A stretch of DNA of 64,000 nucleotides from Diplolepis rosae (taxonomy: Eukaryota > Arthropoda > Insecta > Hymenoptera > Diplolepididae), in assembly GCA_030998225.1 (NCBI GenBank), contig JAPYXD010000522.1:7750001-7814000 (forward strand), written 5' to 3'. This document shows, in pieces, positions 9,375 to 21,900 of the stretch. Made by a program: the position numbers and the translations under genes. Under the pieces are notes generated by a model. The model saw only the letters and a program-made list of their open reading frames with translations. It made no database searches and was not told the origin of the DNA. Position 1 is the first letter of the stretch. Each line of letters starts with the position of its first letter.

Positions 9375-10757
9375 TACATTTTTTTGCAAAATTCCATTTC
9401 TTTTGCAAATAATCGCCAATTGAATATTAACGTATTCAATTTTTTTAATATTCATATCTCGTGAACGAATAAAGATAATTGAGTCATTTTTCTTTCAAAT
9501 GAAGCTGAAAACTTTAAATTTTTTATTTCAATCATTAGAGATGTAAAAATTTAATTTCTTCAAGTTATAAAATTTTTTTTTAAACAATTAAAAATAAAAC
9601 CGTATTTTCGATTTTTACGCAAAAATGAGCGTGGACTCTTTTTTCGCGTGATATGTCACCAAGTAAATTTAAAAAAAAAAGTCAGCAACCTGTTACATTA
9701 AGGAAGTTATTGATGTTTTTCTGATGACGCGCGGCCTCCAACGCGCTCGCGGATTTTGATTTGCTAGCCGCTTACTCTAGCCCTCTCGGAAATCTCGCAT
9801 GAATTTTGATGAAAGAAATCATAATGACAATATCAGAACCTTTTGTATTTATTGTTCAATAAAACAATATTTCAAACTTATACAAAGCCTTTAATAATTT
9901 CAAATATTAAATATTACTGTTTCTTCAGAACTGGAAAATATTCTGCACCATTGTTTTTTTTCTTTGTTATGAATGCATGCAGTTGACGAGTCTTAGTTAT
10001 AGTTTAACAATTTTGATGCTGCGATTGATACAAGTTTTCGTGAGCCTGATGTTCTTCACTTGTACAAAAATCGAAATTTACATTTTTAAAACAATTAACT
10101 GCCCAATCAAACAAGAGTTCAGGAGATGAAAGTAAGTGAAAGATTGAGTATATCAAAACTTTTCTTTCATTACAAATCACTTTGAAATCATTCTTTTGGT
10201 TAGAAATATTATCATTTTGACCCTCATATTCCTAGGAGCAGCCATAGCGCTAGCGTTTCTTCAATAAAATAGTAAAAATCAAATAACACCTCCAAAATGC
10301 TCGTTTGATTTTGGCAGTTAATTGTTTTAAAAATGTCAGTTTCGATTTTTGTACAAGTGAAGAACATCAGGCTCACGAAAGCTTGTATCAATCGCAGCAT
10401 CAAAGTTGTAAAACTATTCCTAAAACTAGCGTAAGCGGCTAACACATCAAAATCCGCAAGCGCATTGGAGGCCGCGTGTCATTAGAAAAACATTATTAAC
10501 TTCCTTAATATAAAAGGTTGTTGACTTTTTTTTAAAATTAACTCGGTGACATTTTACGCGTAAATAGAGTTCAATCTGATTTTTTCACAACATCCCTAAT
10601 AATTTAAATAAAAAATTTAAAGTTTTCAGCTGCATTTGAAAGAAAAATGACTCAATTATCTTTATTCGTTCATGAGATATGAATATTAAAAAAATTGAAT
10701 ACGTTAATATTCAATTGGCGATTATTTTCAAAATAAATGGAATTTTTCAACAAAAAT
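9375..10757. repeat. Foldback structure of about 1.4 kb
   Basis: Outer arms of roughly 320-400 bp (9375-9780 against 10440-10757) are inverted copies; for example CGCCAATTGAATATTAACGT and CGCGGCCTCCAA occur in both. Inner arms 10008-10103 and 10318-10410 are also inverted copies (GATGCTGCGATTGATACAAG, GTGAGCCTGATGTTCTTCAC). Between the arm pairs are unpaired stretches. A 73-codon minus-strand frame in the right half has no recognised family. This is a foldback-type element or two head-to-head copies of one repeat. Confidence 0.65.
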
Positions 10758-11401
10758 CACTTATATATATTGTCAGTTCTGAATGAAAATAGTAAGAACT
10801 GTGGAACGAATAGATTGAAATTTTTCGCTAATAGTTTATAAGACAAAAATATTTTAGGTGGTGGTTATTAATTAGATCCTCATTACAAATATTGATTAAA
10901 TTTACAAAGAACAGTTACTGTATACATTAGTGTTTGTTGAATTGTTAATTATTGGTGATTTTAATTTACTTTGTGTGTATATTTAAAATATATAATATAA
11001 TTTTGACGCAACCTCTTATTGTGCATGTTTAAATCTATCGAATGTAAAATTCTGTAATTTTCTCAAAAATAAAAATCAAGCATTATTATAAATAAAAAAA
11101 AACCTCAACGATTTTGTTTAAAAGTGCCAAAATGCACGCACATGCATACATCCTTTCTGACTTGTTGTTTTGGAGTGAGGGAACTCCTCATTTGATATTT
11201 TTGATTCATATTCAAATAAATCCTTTGGAGTTATTTTAAGATATCAACTCTTTTGACACCTTGGAGTACTTATAATACAATATATTAAGCTAATAATTAT
11301 CATAATTAGCATCACTTTCTGTTCGATTATCATTAATAATAAATTAAATTTTTAAAAACTTTAAAAAATATTATTTTTAGTTACAAAACGAAAATTATGT
11401 A
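10758..11401. other. A+T-rich gene-free stretch
   Basis: No feature recognised, apart from short A and T runs, up to the TA before the mariner-like element at 11404. Confidence 0.35.
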
Positions 11402-11403
11402 TA

Positions 11404-11920
11404 CAGGGTGCGCCATCTAGACCTTCGGTATTTCAACATTGAATAACTCTGTTGTTTTTCAGCCGATTTTGACAAATGAGCACAATTCTGAAACGTCATT
11501 CAGTACCATTTTAACCATGAGTCAATACACAAAGAACGTTGAGTCGAAAAATGGCGATTTGGAGTGGTCTCCTCGTTCTCCGGATTTAACTGTACCTGAC
11601 GTTTTTCTTTGGGGCTATTTAAAAAGCAAAGTTTATGCCAGCAAGCTAAAGACAATTGACGAACTTAAATGTAACATACGAGCAGAAATAGCTGCTATAA
11701 CGCCCGAAATGCTGGCCAATGTTATGTAGAATGCGCGAAAAAGAGCTGCTTTTTGTGTATCGAATGGAGGTGGTCATTTAATCGACGTTGTGTTCTAAAA
11801 CTGATATGAAATAAATGGTAAAGTATATCCTAAACAAATCTTGCTCATTTGCCAAAATCGGCTGAAAAGTGTCATAGTTATTCAATGTTGAAATACCGAA
11901 GGTCTAAATGGCGCACCCTG
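11404..11920 (+). mobile_element. Internally deleted mariner-type element, ~80-bp TIRs
   Basis: TA (11402-11403) and TA (11921-11922) flank a 517-bp element. Its ends CAGGGTGCGCCATCTAGACC and, inverted, CAGGGTGCGCCATTTAGACC continue as matching TIRs for about 80 bp with an indel. Inside is the C-terminal end of a Tc1/mariner-superfamily transposase: WSPRSPDLTVPDVFLWGY (the last catalytic Asp is in this box), then LKSKVYASKL and IAAITPEMLANVM. After a stop the frame continues VSNGGGHLIDVVF, the usual C-terminal ending. The N-terminal DNA-binding region and the first two catalytic Asp are deleted, so the copy is non-autonomous. Confidence 0.85.
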
Positions 11921-11922
11921 TA

Positions 11923-12712
11923 CATAGGTAACCTAACAATTATCTGTTATTAAAATACAGTCAAATCAAACTTTAATGTATAATCAATTAGCTTACGGAA
12001 AGTTAATTTAATAATTTGTGCATTATTATTAGAAATTAAAATTAGATTTCTTTATTTTTAAGTCTATTGAAAAATAGCTTTTTAATAAAAAAGTTTATAT
12101 GTGTACATATGATTCTTCCATATTTAACTTCCCTATTTTTGTTTTGTAACTCAAAATAATATTTTTTAAAGTATCAAACAATTTAAATTATTATTGATGA
12201 TTATTAATAATAATAATAATTTAAATGGAGGTAACAGAACATTGATTTGAACTCCCCGCCAGAAGTCGGAAGCGAATTTTCACGATAAGTCAAGCACTTT
12301 ATATTTTCTGGCATTAAAAATTGCCTTGACAAATGTCTAAACTTTTCAAGATTAATGTATCATAAAATTTTGAAAAAATATTGTTTATAAAGAAGAAAAT
12401 GAATTTTTATGATTTTTCCCTTGCATTTTAGTGAATCTAGGCCTCTTGAACAGAACAGCCAGCAATGGGGTGGCCGCAGGCCCGCCGGTCAACATTAGTC
12501 AACATTTAGAATCAGGACACTTTCAACTCGAGAAAGTCGCTTACAGGCTATGGTCGCGAGCATAGGCGATAGCGGCCAGTAAACTTTGATCCTGTTTTGA
12601 GCTTACGCCAGATGGCGCCGAAGTAAAATTTCTTGAACCTCACCCCGCTGACCGCCGCACCATAGTTGCATGTTGCATCACTAATGATCACTAAGATGTG
12701 CTAAGATGCAAT
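11923..12712. other. Gene-free stretch before LINE copy B
   Basis: A+T-rich to about 12430, then a G+C-richer segment (12440-12680) of unknown origin that includes the repeated pair GTCAACATTAGTCAACATTTAG. The boundary with the LINE is not sharp. Confidence 0.35.
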
Positions 12713-14558
12713 TGGTTTCGCAGGGCAGGGATTTTACGTTCAGACGAGGAGCGGGGGGGGGGGGGGGGGTCGATAATCGACCTCACGTTTGCCGCGCCCC
12801 GTCTTGCCTCCAGGATAGTCGACTGGTGCGTCCTCCAGGTAATAACCTTGAGTGACCACCAGTGCATTGAGTTTAGAATCCGGAAACGGAGTCACCCAGT
12901 GAATACAGGAAGGGGCGGCAAAGGAAGGAGCCCCTCCTGGGACACAAGACGACTCAGCAAAGACAAGCTACGAAAAAATCTTGAGAAAACCAGGTTCATA
13001 GATGAGCTTGGTTGGGTTAAATCTCCTGGGTCGTTGGAGGACACCGTGTGGGCGGCGAGGCGGAAAGTGGTCACAGCATGTGACCACTCGATGCCTCGAC
13101 GAGGGCACGGGTGTACCGGGGACTCAATGTACTGGTGGAACAACCAGTTGTCTGTCCTGCGTCTGAAATGCCTTGCAGCGCGGCGGAGATACACCCGCTC
13201 AAAGGGTGATTCTCTGCTGCACGAGGCATGGAAAAGAGCAAAATCAGCTCTGAGGCAAGGCATAAAGAAAAACCGACTTCAGTGCTGGAAAGACTTGATC
13301 TGTAAGGTCGAGAAGGATCCATGGGGTCTCGCCTTCAAAATAGTCACCAAGAGATTGGTGACTAGAAGAAAGACCCCGGGCCTGGATAATCCCGATAGAG
13401 TCAAGTACATCGTGCGAAGCTTGTTTCTGCATATAGAGCCGTTCCAAAGACAGGACCAAAGCTCCTGCGTGGTCCGGTGCGAAGAACTCTTTACTCTCGA
13501 AGAACTAAAGAGAGCGGGTGGAAGGCTCAAGGTAAACACAGCGCCGGGGATCGACGGGTTACTGAACGAGATCCTCAAAGAGGTGATCGGGGCATACCCG
13601 GAGATCCTTCTTGAACCTAGAAAAAACCTAGAACAAACCTCTAGGGGATGCCTCATCGTATAGACCAATATGTCTATTGGATGCGATGGGGAAACTTCTG
13701 GAGGAATTGATCCTACAAAGACTACAGGGCCACATGGTCCGCGAGAATGGTCTCTCGGAAAACCAGTTCGGCTTTCGGAAAGGCAAGTCCACATTTGACG
13801 CCATCCAGGCAGTGTTGGACATCGCCACTAAAGCAAGAAGAGGAACTGGTAAGCGTAAGGGATTCTGGGCGTTGATCAGCATTGACTTACGCAATGCGTT
13901 CAATACCGCGAGTTGGAACATCTGCATCGAGGTGATGGTGCGGAAAAAGGTTCCAGACTACCTGTTGCGAATGATAGATGACTATCTGAGCGACAGGTGG
14001 GTGATATACGAGGGCGACAAATGGTCTCTCAAGGAAGAGATGACATGTGGCACCCCTCAAGGGTCGCGGGTGGATCCACTCGTTTGGAACATCATTTACG
14101 ACGATTTCCTGCGCATGGACCTGCCTGCTGGAACGAGTATCATCGGCTTCGCGGATGACGCACTTGTCGTGTGCGCCGCTGACGACGTTAAAATCCTGGA
14201 GCTGAGGATCAATGATAGTCTGTGGCTGGAAAAGCGTTGGTTGGATAGCAGATGCCTGAAAATGGCCCCTTAAAAGACCGAGGCTTTGCTGGTTACAGAC
14301 AGGAGATCCTTCAAATACCCGAGGATCGTTTTCGGGGAACATGAAATCGAGTGGAAAATGAGCATTAAGTACCTGGGTGTGCAGTTGGATCGAAGGCTTG
14401 GCTCCGGCGAACACCTGCAGATCGCGACTGCCAAAGCCATCCGATGTAGGGACGCCCTGACTCGGCTCATGCCCAACATTGGTGGACCCAGGGAAGCTAA
14501 GAGAAGGCTGGTGATGAGCGTGGTAAACTCGAAGCTGCTTTATGCAGCTCCGATCTAG
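12698..14558 (+). pseudogene. LINE copy B ORF2 remnants (endonuclease end, RT)
   Basis: Frames 12698-13663, 13677-14273 and 14286-14558 are consecutive pieces of one ORF2, separated by a deletion/frameshift and an in-frame stop. Catalytic Asp residues of RT (SIDLRNAF and FADD) are still readable. The element cannot make a continuous polyprotein. Confidence 0.7.
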
Positions 14559-14925
14559 ACATGTGCCCTTAACAACCATGCTATCCTGAAGAAGATGTTG
14601 CTTTAATGCGTACCTAAAGCGCTTCAAGAAAAGAGACGATGAGTCGTGTCGCTACTGCGGTTCACTTGTGGAAAATACAGAGCACACACTTTTTGTCTGT
14701 GCCAGGTGGGGTGCGGAAAGAGAGGCTGTCGCTCGGGCAGTTCGTCCCCGGCGAACGGACGACGGAAGAGTCGTACGCTACTTTAAGCTGGAACCAAGTG
14801 CCCGCGAAGTTTAAAGCCGAAAGGCGGTTCCGCCGGCGGTGTATTGGTTCGAGAGAGGGGGTTTTTTGGTTTTAACAAGTATGCCCGGACCCGTCCTAGG
14901 ACAGTCCTGTACAACGTCTATAAAA
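12713..14925 (+). mobile_element. R1-clade LINE, copy B (5'-truncated, broken, divergent 3' end)
   Basis: It starts inside the endonuclease region, has a 17-G run at 12753-12769, then the endonuclease end with an intact LSDHQCIEF box, the pre-RT region and RT. About 65 bp are missing near 13613 compared with copy C, and the frame shifts there. RT palm motifs survive in 13677-14273: ISIDLRNAFNTASW, GTPQGSRVDPLVWN, GFADDALVVCAADD, then a TAA stop at 14271. A further deletion of about 370 bp near 14597 removes the thumb-to-C-terminus link. The end differs from A and C: after VCARWGAEREAVARAV comes RPRRTDDGRVVRYF, and the 3' UTR is unrelated, so B is a separate subfamily or a chimera. Confidence 0.75.
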
Positions 14926-15426
14926 GATTTCGCCATTCGAATCGTAATGATAATCTTACTTTTTGTGATATAGTTTTCGTGCCTTCGATAGAGTTCTTAA
15001 ATTCTCGAGAATTCAAGTTCAAGTAATATAACCGAGAATATTACGGAATTTGAAGAATATTAGAGAATATAAAGGAAATTTTAAGAATTTATGGTTTAAA
15101 TAATTATGCATTAATATTTATAGTACCTTTATAGCTAAATAAGAGGCGATCAATCATATAAATATATTTATAATTGAAGCAGATCCTAAGATTAGTTTTA
15201 CTAGTTATATATTAAAATTATATACTGTTGAAATTTGAGGTTACGTTCATTTTTAATTTAATACATTTGATATTAAAAATCTTAAAATAATATCACCTCT
15301 TTAATTATATAATGTATATAATTTATTTTATTATAAAATATAATCTCTATAATATACATATAATAATTATATTAAATTATATATTAATCTATCAAAATTC
15401 AAATTTTCGAGGGAAAAAAAATTTTT
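14926..15426. other. A+T-rich gene-free stretch
   Basis: Very A+T-rich sequence with repeated TATATAAT-like motifs; no gene or clear repeat recognised. Confidence 0.35.
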
Positions 15427-15645
15427 TATCTGCCTCCGGCGTATAAACACGTTTTTATGCTACAGCTGAGAGTAGCGTAATGTTGTTTATTACGATACAG
15501 AGGAATATAATGTAAAAATTGAACTGCGCATGCGCCTATTACGATACAGCAGAGCATAATCTTCTTCGTACAGCGTTGGCACCGTACTGACAAAGCCTTG
15601 CAAATTTGAACTGCGCATGCGTCTATTACAATACGCTACTACTAA
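15427..15645 (-). repeat. Truncated copy of the element at 35.7-36.8 kb
   Basis: Read on the minus strand this matches the right part of both units at 35735-36819: the shared features are GACGCATGCGCAGTTCAAAT, the GTACGAAGAAG segment, ACATTATATTCCTCTGT and the end GCATAAAAACG-TTTA(T/C)GC, GGAGGCA. It stops where the TIR element at 15649 begins. Confidence 0.65.
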
Positions 15646-15648
15646 CTA

Positions 15649-16288
15649 CAGTAAAACCTATCGTAGCCGACACATATGGGAGACAAGTTCGGCTACGATG
15701 GGTACCAATGACATGCAATAATTGCTAGGGACTTATTACTAGCTTGGTTCAGTGCTGTGGCAACAGGTGCCCCTGTGTTTAGTAACACACGTATATCGGT
15801 TTGTACATATTTGTTGTGTTTACTTTTGTGGAAAAAGGTGAGTAAAAGTTAGTTTGAAAAATAATCAGTTCTTTTAGTTGACAATTTAAAAATTTAATGG
15901 ATAAATTCAGTCGATAAAAAACTATAAGGAATATTTAGTGCTTTTAGAGGAAAATGTATAGATGACAGTTGAGGTTATGTTGCACGACTGTGTATACATA
16001 TTTAAGATCTTAATAAGTTGAAATATAATTGGTTATGAAAATTTGTCAATTTTTTAAAGTTATGTTGTAATTAAAATTTATAATTCAAATATAATCAATA
16101 ATTATATTAATATTTCATTCAAAATATTCATTAGAAAAAAAAATTTCCAAGATGTTTTACCAAAATATGAGGACCCTCCAAAGACGGTGTTTAAGGCGGC
16201 CCTGACCGTGCACATTTCTCGACCAATAATGTGACGCGTCAGAGTGGGATGTTCGTTAGGAGAGTGTCGGCTACGATAGGTTTTACTG
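15649..16288. mobile_element. TA-flanked TIR element with pogo/mariner-like ends
   Basis: TA at 15647-15648 and 16289-16290 flank a 640-bp element with perfect 25-bp TIRs starting CAGTAAAACCTATCGTAGCC. The TA target site and CAGT-type ends fit the Tc1/mariner/pogo group. There is no transposase frame. A GGTGAGTAAAAG near 15836 looks like a splice donor after a possible promoter/leader region, so the element may descend from the 5' end of an intron-containing autonomous element. Confidence 0.75.
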
Positions 16289-16290
16289 TA

Positions 16291-17325
16291 CTACACAAGA
16301 TATATAAATGTAGTGATATGTAGACAATTAAATGTAAAAATTAAAAAATGTTATTGTTTAATACCATAAAGCAATAAAAGAGATATTAATATTTAAATAT
16401 TAATATCAGCTCAATGTTACAAAATAGTTTTTGTACGAGATTAATATGGATGGAAAGGGGAAAATTTAATTTAAAATATTAAAATAATATTATTATTCAA
16501 AGTCTGATCTCTTTCATTTGTTCATGGCATTGAATAATATATTTTAAAAAATTTTTATATTAAATTCTTCGTATGTACTGTGAATTTTCATGGAGTGATG
16601 GTACAGTTGGCGCCGCATGTGACGACTCGAAAAACTAACTTAGGAATTCAACTTAGGACACTAACAGGGTCAAGTTAGAATCGCGAAATACGAGCTGATG
16701 CATACCCCTGCTTTAAACTAAATGTCTGGAACATAACCTATAATATTATTACCCTTTTAGTTCTAGTTTTCTACTTTTTCTTACACAAATAAAATGCACA
16801 TACAAAGTCTAAGAGATGATTTCATATTGCAGTATTAATTCATTTTCATTGTTTATTTAACCAACTCAGAACTCACGCCTTCGTGGCTTATGTCTACGTA
16901 ATCGTTTCACACAAGTTTCAACAATAAGGGTACATTGAGATTTTATCCTGAATAGACGTTTTCATTTAAGAAAAATGCTAGAGTGCATGTCAGAAGGCAG
17001 TCAAATATTTCGACCACTTTTCGCAAGAGGAAAGAAGACAAAGATACGGGAAGTTTTTTTTTCTCTCTTATGGAACAGAAGTATAAACGACTTGAAACAT
17101 ATGAAGGTGTTCGTTCATGATGTCAAATTTGCTTTCGCTCTTAAGGCCATAGATAAATCGGACCTCATGACTAAATTATACATTTATTCGTTCATGTAAG
17201 ATAACTTTTTTAAATTGCAAACCATCTTTCTGAAAATTTGGGAATCGTAACAAAAGAAAATAAAGCATGTTTGTCAACTTCTTTTTAGTAAAAATTTTGA
17301 GAAAAATTCGAAAGTTTATTGTCAA
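16291..17325. other. Gene-free stretch
   Basis: Mostly A+T-rich. A 74-codon frame at 16975-17199 starts near ordinary A+T-rich sequence, has no family resemblance and no splice context, and is not called as a gene. Confidence 0.35.
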
Positions 17326-18381
17326 CAGGGTTGCAAAGTCCGCGTAACTCCAGGTTTTCTATGTAAATTACGTAAAATACGTAGAAAACTGTAGTTAATT
17401 ACATATTCAAGATGGCGTACCTTAAAAGAGTATATATAACCTCTCTTGTTGTGATTTTGATCAAATTGTTTTATAATTATACTAACTTATTGTTTCATTT
17501 ATGTTAAGAAACATCTGCAAAGTGGAATCGACTAAAAAATGCAATTCTGAGGATGAGAATCATCCATATCAAGAGGACCTTGCAGAAATAGATAATCCTC
17601 TTAAGAAACGTAAAGTGATGCTTACAAGCTTTTCAGTGATACTTTATTTGCAGCAAAATAAAATAATACTAATAACTTTAATAATAATAATATTTTTATT
17701 CTGAATATATAAAATTAATAATATTTAATAATTTCATATTAAATAATTCAAACTCAAATTTTATTTTATTTATAAGCTTAATTTTTTAGCATGTCAGTAG
17801 TTGAGTCTTGAGATTTATAAAAATAGTTTTATAAAGTCTATATCATTCGATTTCTAACTCAAGAAAAAAATTGTTCATTGAAAAAAAGTACTAAAAAGAC
17901 ATAAACTAAATTTAATATTTATATTATAATTTGTGCAAAATTAAGAATATTGTCTATTGTTTTTGTGAAACATCTTTAGCATGAAATAATTTTAGCCTCG
18001 GTAAATTCTTTTTGACATGATATTGAAGTTTTATTTCATATAAAAATTAAACTCAAGGCTTACTTTTTGTTATTGTTTAACAGCATTATTTCTTCTGAAG
18101 AAATATGCTAGCAAATCATTTTCAATGGCAATGCATCTTTTCCTGGAAAAAAGTAATTTTCGTGCATTGGCTTATGTTTAAATTATAATTTTGACATTTA
18201 TTAACGAAATGACAAGATTCGCAAACGATACACAAAAATTAGGTTAGCATGCGCACCTGCCAAAACTTTAAGTCTAGCATATAGGTAAATTACGTGTATA
18301 AAACCTCCACGTAATATACATAGTAAATTACGTGTAGAAAACCATGTAATTTACGTTAGGTATTTTACCTTCGTAACCCTG
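17326..18381 (+). mobile_element. hAT-like non-autonomous element with CAGGGTT ends
   Basis: The ends CAGGGTTGCAAAG and, inverted, CAGGGTTACGAAGG bound 1056 bp. Subterminal TAAATTACGTG/TAGAAAACC motifs repeat at both ends (17360-17400 and 18280-18350). The left 130 bp match 955-1084 in inverse orientation, which lies beside a BED-finger exon. A short frame at 17501-17704 has no recognised domain. Flanking 8-mers (ATTGTCAA and ATCTTACA) are not a clean duplication. Confidence 0.55.
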
Positions 18382-18941
18382 ATCTTACACGAACTTTACA
18401 GAAATTTGGTCACATGATTTGGTTGATTCATGGCCTTGAGTGAAAAGGTCTATTCTACAAGTCATTTTAATGGTGCTCTTATACTTCTCCCGCTGGGGGT
18501 TGGCAAATTCATTTACAGAAAATGATTGGTCTATTCTGTTCAACGTATTTTTACAGTTTTGAGTTAGCCCGCCAAACAATATGGTTTGTTCCTCATTTCA
18601 CTTCGCCCCTCTTGCTCACGCTTGCGCAGTAACAAATGCAATAGCTGGAAATAGGTTTTTAACATCGCTGTTACCAACATTACTAAATATTACCCAACGA
18701 TATAACCTCTTTTTAAACCTGATCAACCTGATCATGGCATCGCGTGAGTGACGTCGAATGACAGCTGGCTCTCTTTTTTTGGTCATTTCGCTGTTTTAGA
18801 AAAATAACATCGTGTAAATAAATTGGCATAATAATGTGTACAATAGCAGAAATTTTCTTTGACACTTGACGTTACGTTTTTGTGCAAGTTGTAAAAATAT
18901 TCTAAAATGTTGTGAACTTTCAAGAATAAAAGCAGACGAAG
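18382..18941 (+). promoter_or_regulatory. Upstream region and 5' UTR of the GBF1 gene
   Basis: No other gene fits in this 560-bp interval, so promoter and leader of the downstream gene should lie here. A locally G+C-richer patch at 18600-18640 (CGCCCCTCTTGCTCACGCTT, TGCGCAGT) is a candidate promoter core. No TATA box in a convincing place was seen. The ATG context is AAGATGA (A at -3). Confidence 0.4.
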
Positions 18942-21900
18942 ATGAGCAGGGTCCCGAAGACTGCTTGTCCGGGAGGCGGCCTTTATGTCCTTGAGGGCGA
19001 GGTCGGACTCCTGGTGACGGCCATGCGTCGTGGAGTTCGGTGGTCCTCACACTCTCACCAGGTTAGAATATTAATGTCTTGCAAGTTTTCAGTTCCCCTT
19101 GAAGATCTGTCAGCATATCTCCTGCCACGTGTGACAGGAAACGCTCAAATTTCAATGTCCGGATTCATGTTTTATAGATTGATCGCTTAGATTTTCTTAA
19201 TTTTAAGTATTTCTAGGATAAAAGAAATAAAGATTCACCATATCTTATTAAACTACATACTCCATTTTCTCAATGTCATAATTTGTGTTTCAAATTATTT
19301 TTATTTGTTTCTAAAGTTTAATTATTTTTTATACTATATTTATAGTATCCTGGAATTCTACTACTTGCATTATCCTAAACCAATTTCTTAATCTTCATAG
19401 AAATACATTTTTATGATTTCATCTCATCCGAATTCTCTGAAACTAGAAAATTATTTGCATAAACAGTTTCTTCATTATGTATTAATCATGAAATGCTTTG
19501 AGAAAAGTTTTAAAGTTCTAATTATGTTTTAAAAGATTAATTAACTTTAACATATATTAAATATTTCTTACAATGTTTTCAAAACTTAGAAAAGCAATTC
19601 ATTAATAAACTAACTATAATTCTATTAAATATAAGATTCCTTTTCGAATTTAAAATTTTGAATTAAAATTTAATTTTTGAATTATTGTGTAAAACATTAA
19701 AATAATTATTTTTAAGGACGATGATCAAGATGTTTTGATGAAAGGACTATCTGCCTTGAAAGATGTCCTGCATGAGGCTAAGCATTTATCTCAGTTGGAG
19801 CCAGGAGTATTTATGGCTCCTTTTCTCGAGATTATACGATCGGAGGAGACAACTGGACCAGTAACTAGTCTTGCACTATCCGCCGTCAGTAAAATAATTT
19901 CTTATGGGCTTATTGGTAAATTAATTTTGATTAACTTTTTTTCCCTTAACAGTATAATTTGTCGAATAAAAACTATTCTGTTGATTGTCTACTTTATTTA
20001 AGATTCAGATCACCCAGCTATTGCTCCTTGCGTTGAGGCTGTAGCAGATGCTGTTACCCATGCAAGATTTGTGGGTACTGATGCATCTGGAGATGGAGTT
20101 GTTCTCATGCGAATTCTTCAAGTTCTTCGAGCTCTTATGTTATCGCCTGCTGGGGATTATCTTTCGAATGAAAGCATCTGTGAAATTATGCTCAGCTGCT
20201 TCAGGATCTGTTTTGAAACTCGTCTCAGTGGTAAATATTTGTATTTGTTTTGAACATTGATGTTTTTATAAAATCTTAATACGTTATTTTTATTCCCTTG
20301 AATTGCTGTATTGCAGAATTATTGAGACGAACGGCAGAGCACTGTTTAAGAGATATGGTCCAGCATCTTTTCATAAGATTACCTCAGTTTGTCGACGATA
20401 CGAAAGGTCTTCTAAATATGAAGGTGAAATCAAATTATTTCCAGTTGAATTTTTAGAGATTAGTTTTAAAATATTTTATGAAGTAACCATTTGAAATATT
20501 TAAATAAACCTTAAATATCTAATCTTACAGAAAATGAGAACAAACAGTATGGAAAGTACACGGAGTAAGACCAGAAAACCCAAGAATCATTCCAAATTAA
20601 AATCTTCGCTGAATCCTGAGGAAAACGAAGACACTGAGACCCATCTTCTCAGTCCTGTAGATAGAGTAAGGGTTAGTCATTTGGCCACAACTCCCGTAAC
20701 TCCTGCTGGAAATATTGTAGACATGCAAGGATCATTGGATCAGAGCACACCTGATAAAATCGAGGAGGAAAAGATCGAAAATAAAGAAAGTGTGGTAAAA
20801 AATTTAGATTCAGAATCTAAGGAAGGAATCCAGGATGCAACTAAGGAATCAACGACACCTGGAGAAAATGAGTCGGGAGATGATCCCGAAAATTCTCAGT
20901 TTGCTCAAAAAGAAAGCGAATCGTCTTCCGAAAGTAAGAATGAAATTAAAACTGCGGTAAAATTAGAAACAAATGCAGAATCTTTAGAAAAAGAAACTGC
21001 CGTCGAGAAAGAAGGTAACGAATTTTAGTTCCAATTTAAATATAATATCAATTTAAATTTTTTTTAAATTTTAATCTCAGTATAATTAAAATTGTTATTT
21101 TTAAAGAAACTCGAGCAGAGGAAAAGGCAGATTGGGTACAGTCACCTGGAGGTAGCGTGGAAGATTTATCGTCAGTAGATGACAATTCAAGTACTTGTGA
21201 CGTTTCTAAAGTGCCAAAAATCAAATTAGAAGAGGAACCTCTTGAAGAATATGTAAATACTCAAGGTGTTAGGTTCATGCCTCTTCAACAACACACACCA
21301 TATGGGTCGCTTTGCGTTCGTGAACTATTCAGATTTCTTGTCTCAATCTGTAGTCCTTTGGACAAACAAAACACTGAAATTATGACTCACTTGGGGCTAA
21401 GTTTGTTACAAGTTGCATTGGAAATTTCAGCAGATGCTATTTCCAATTTTCCATCATTACTCGCTCTTGCCAAGGATGACCTTTCGAGAAACCTAATTTT
21501 AGTAAGCACAACTCTTTTAAAGAAAACATTTTGTCTCTCTAATGATCCTGCTTTTTATTACAAATAACTTATTTCAGTTACTAGGATCAGATCGACTGTC
21601 GATTTTGGCTGCAGACCTTCAAGTATCGTTTTTGTTATTTGAGTCGCAGAGGGAGCATCTTAAATTTCAAATGGAACACTACGTTACGAAATTGATGGAA
21701 ATCATAAATTCCGAATCAAATCGAATATCGTATGAACAACGAGAGTTAGCGTTAGGTAATTTTATTTGGATATTTTAATTTTGAGCTTTTGACACAATCT
21801 TTGTTTTCTTTTTAATTTAGAAGCTATCGTGAGGTTGTGGAGAATACCGGGTTTGCCGGCTGAATTATATTTAAATTACGACTGTGGACTCTACTCTACA

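Noticed and set aside
12892..13322. Antisense frames over LINE copy B
   Set aside because: They are shadows of the ORF2 reading frame on the other strand.
16975..17199. A 74-codon frame as a small gene
   Set aside because: No homology recognisable, no exon-like borders, sequence composition like the surrounding DNA.
17318..18389. An 8-bp duplication around the CAGGGTT element
   Set aside because: ATTGTCAA and ATCTTACA agree in only about half of their positions.
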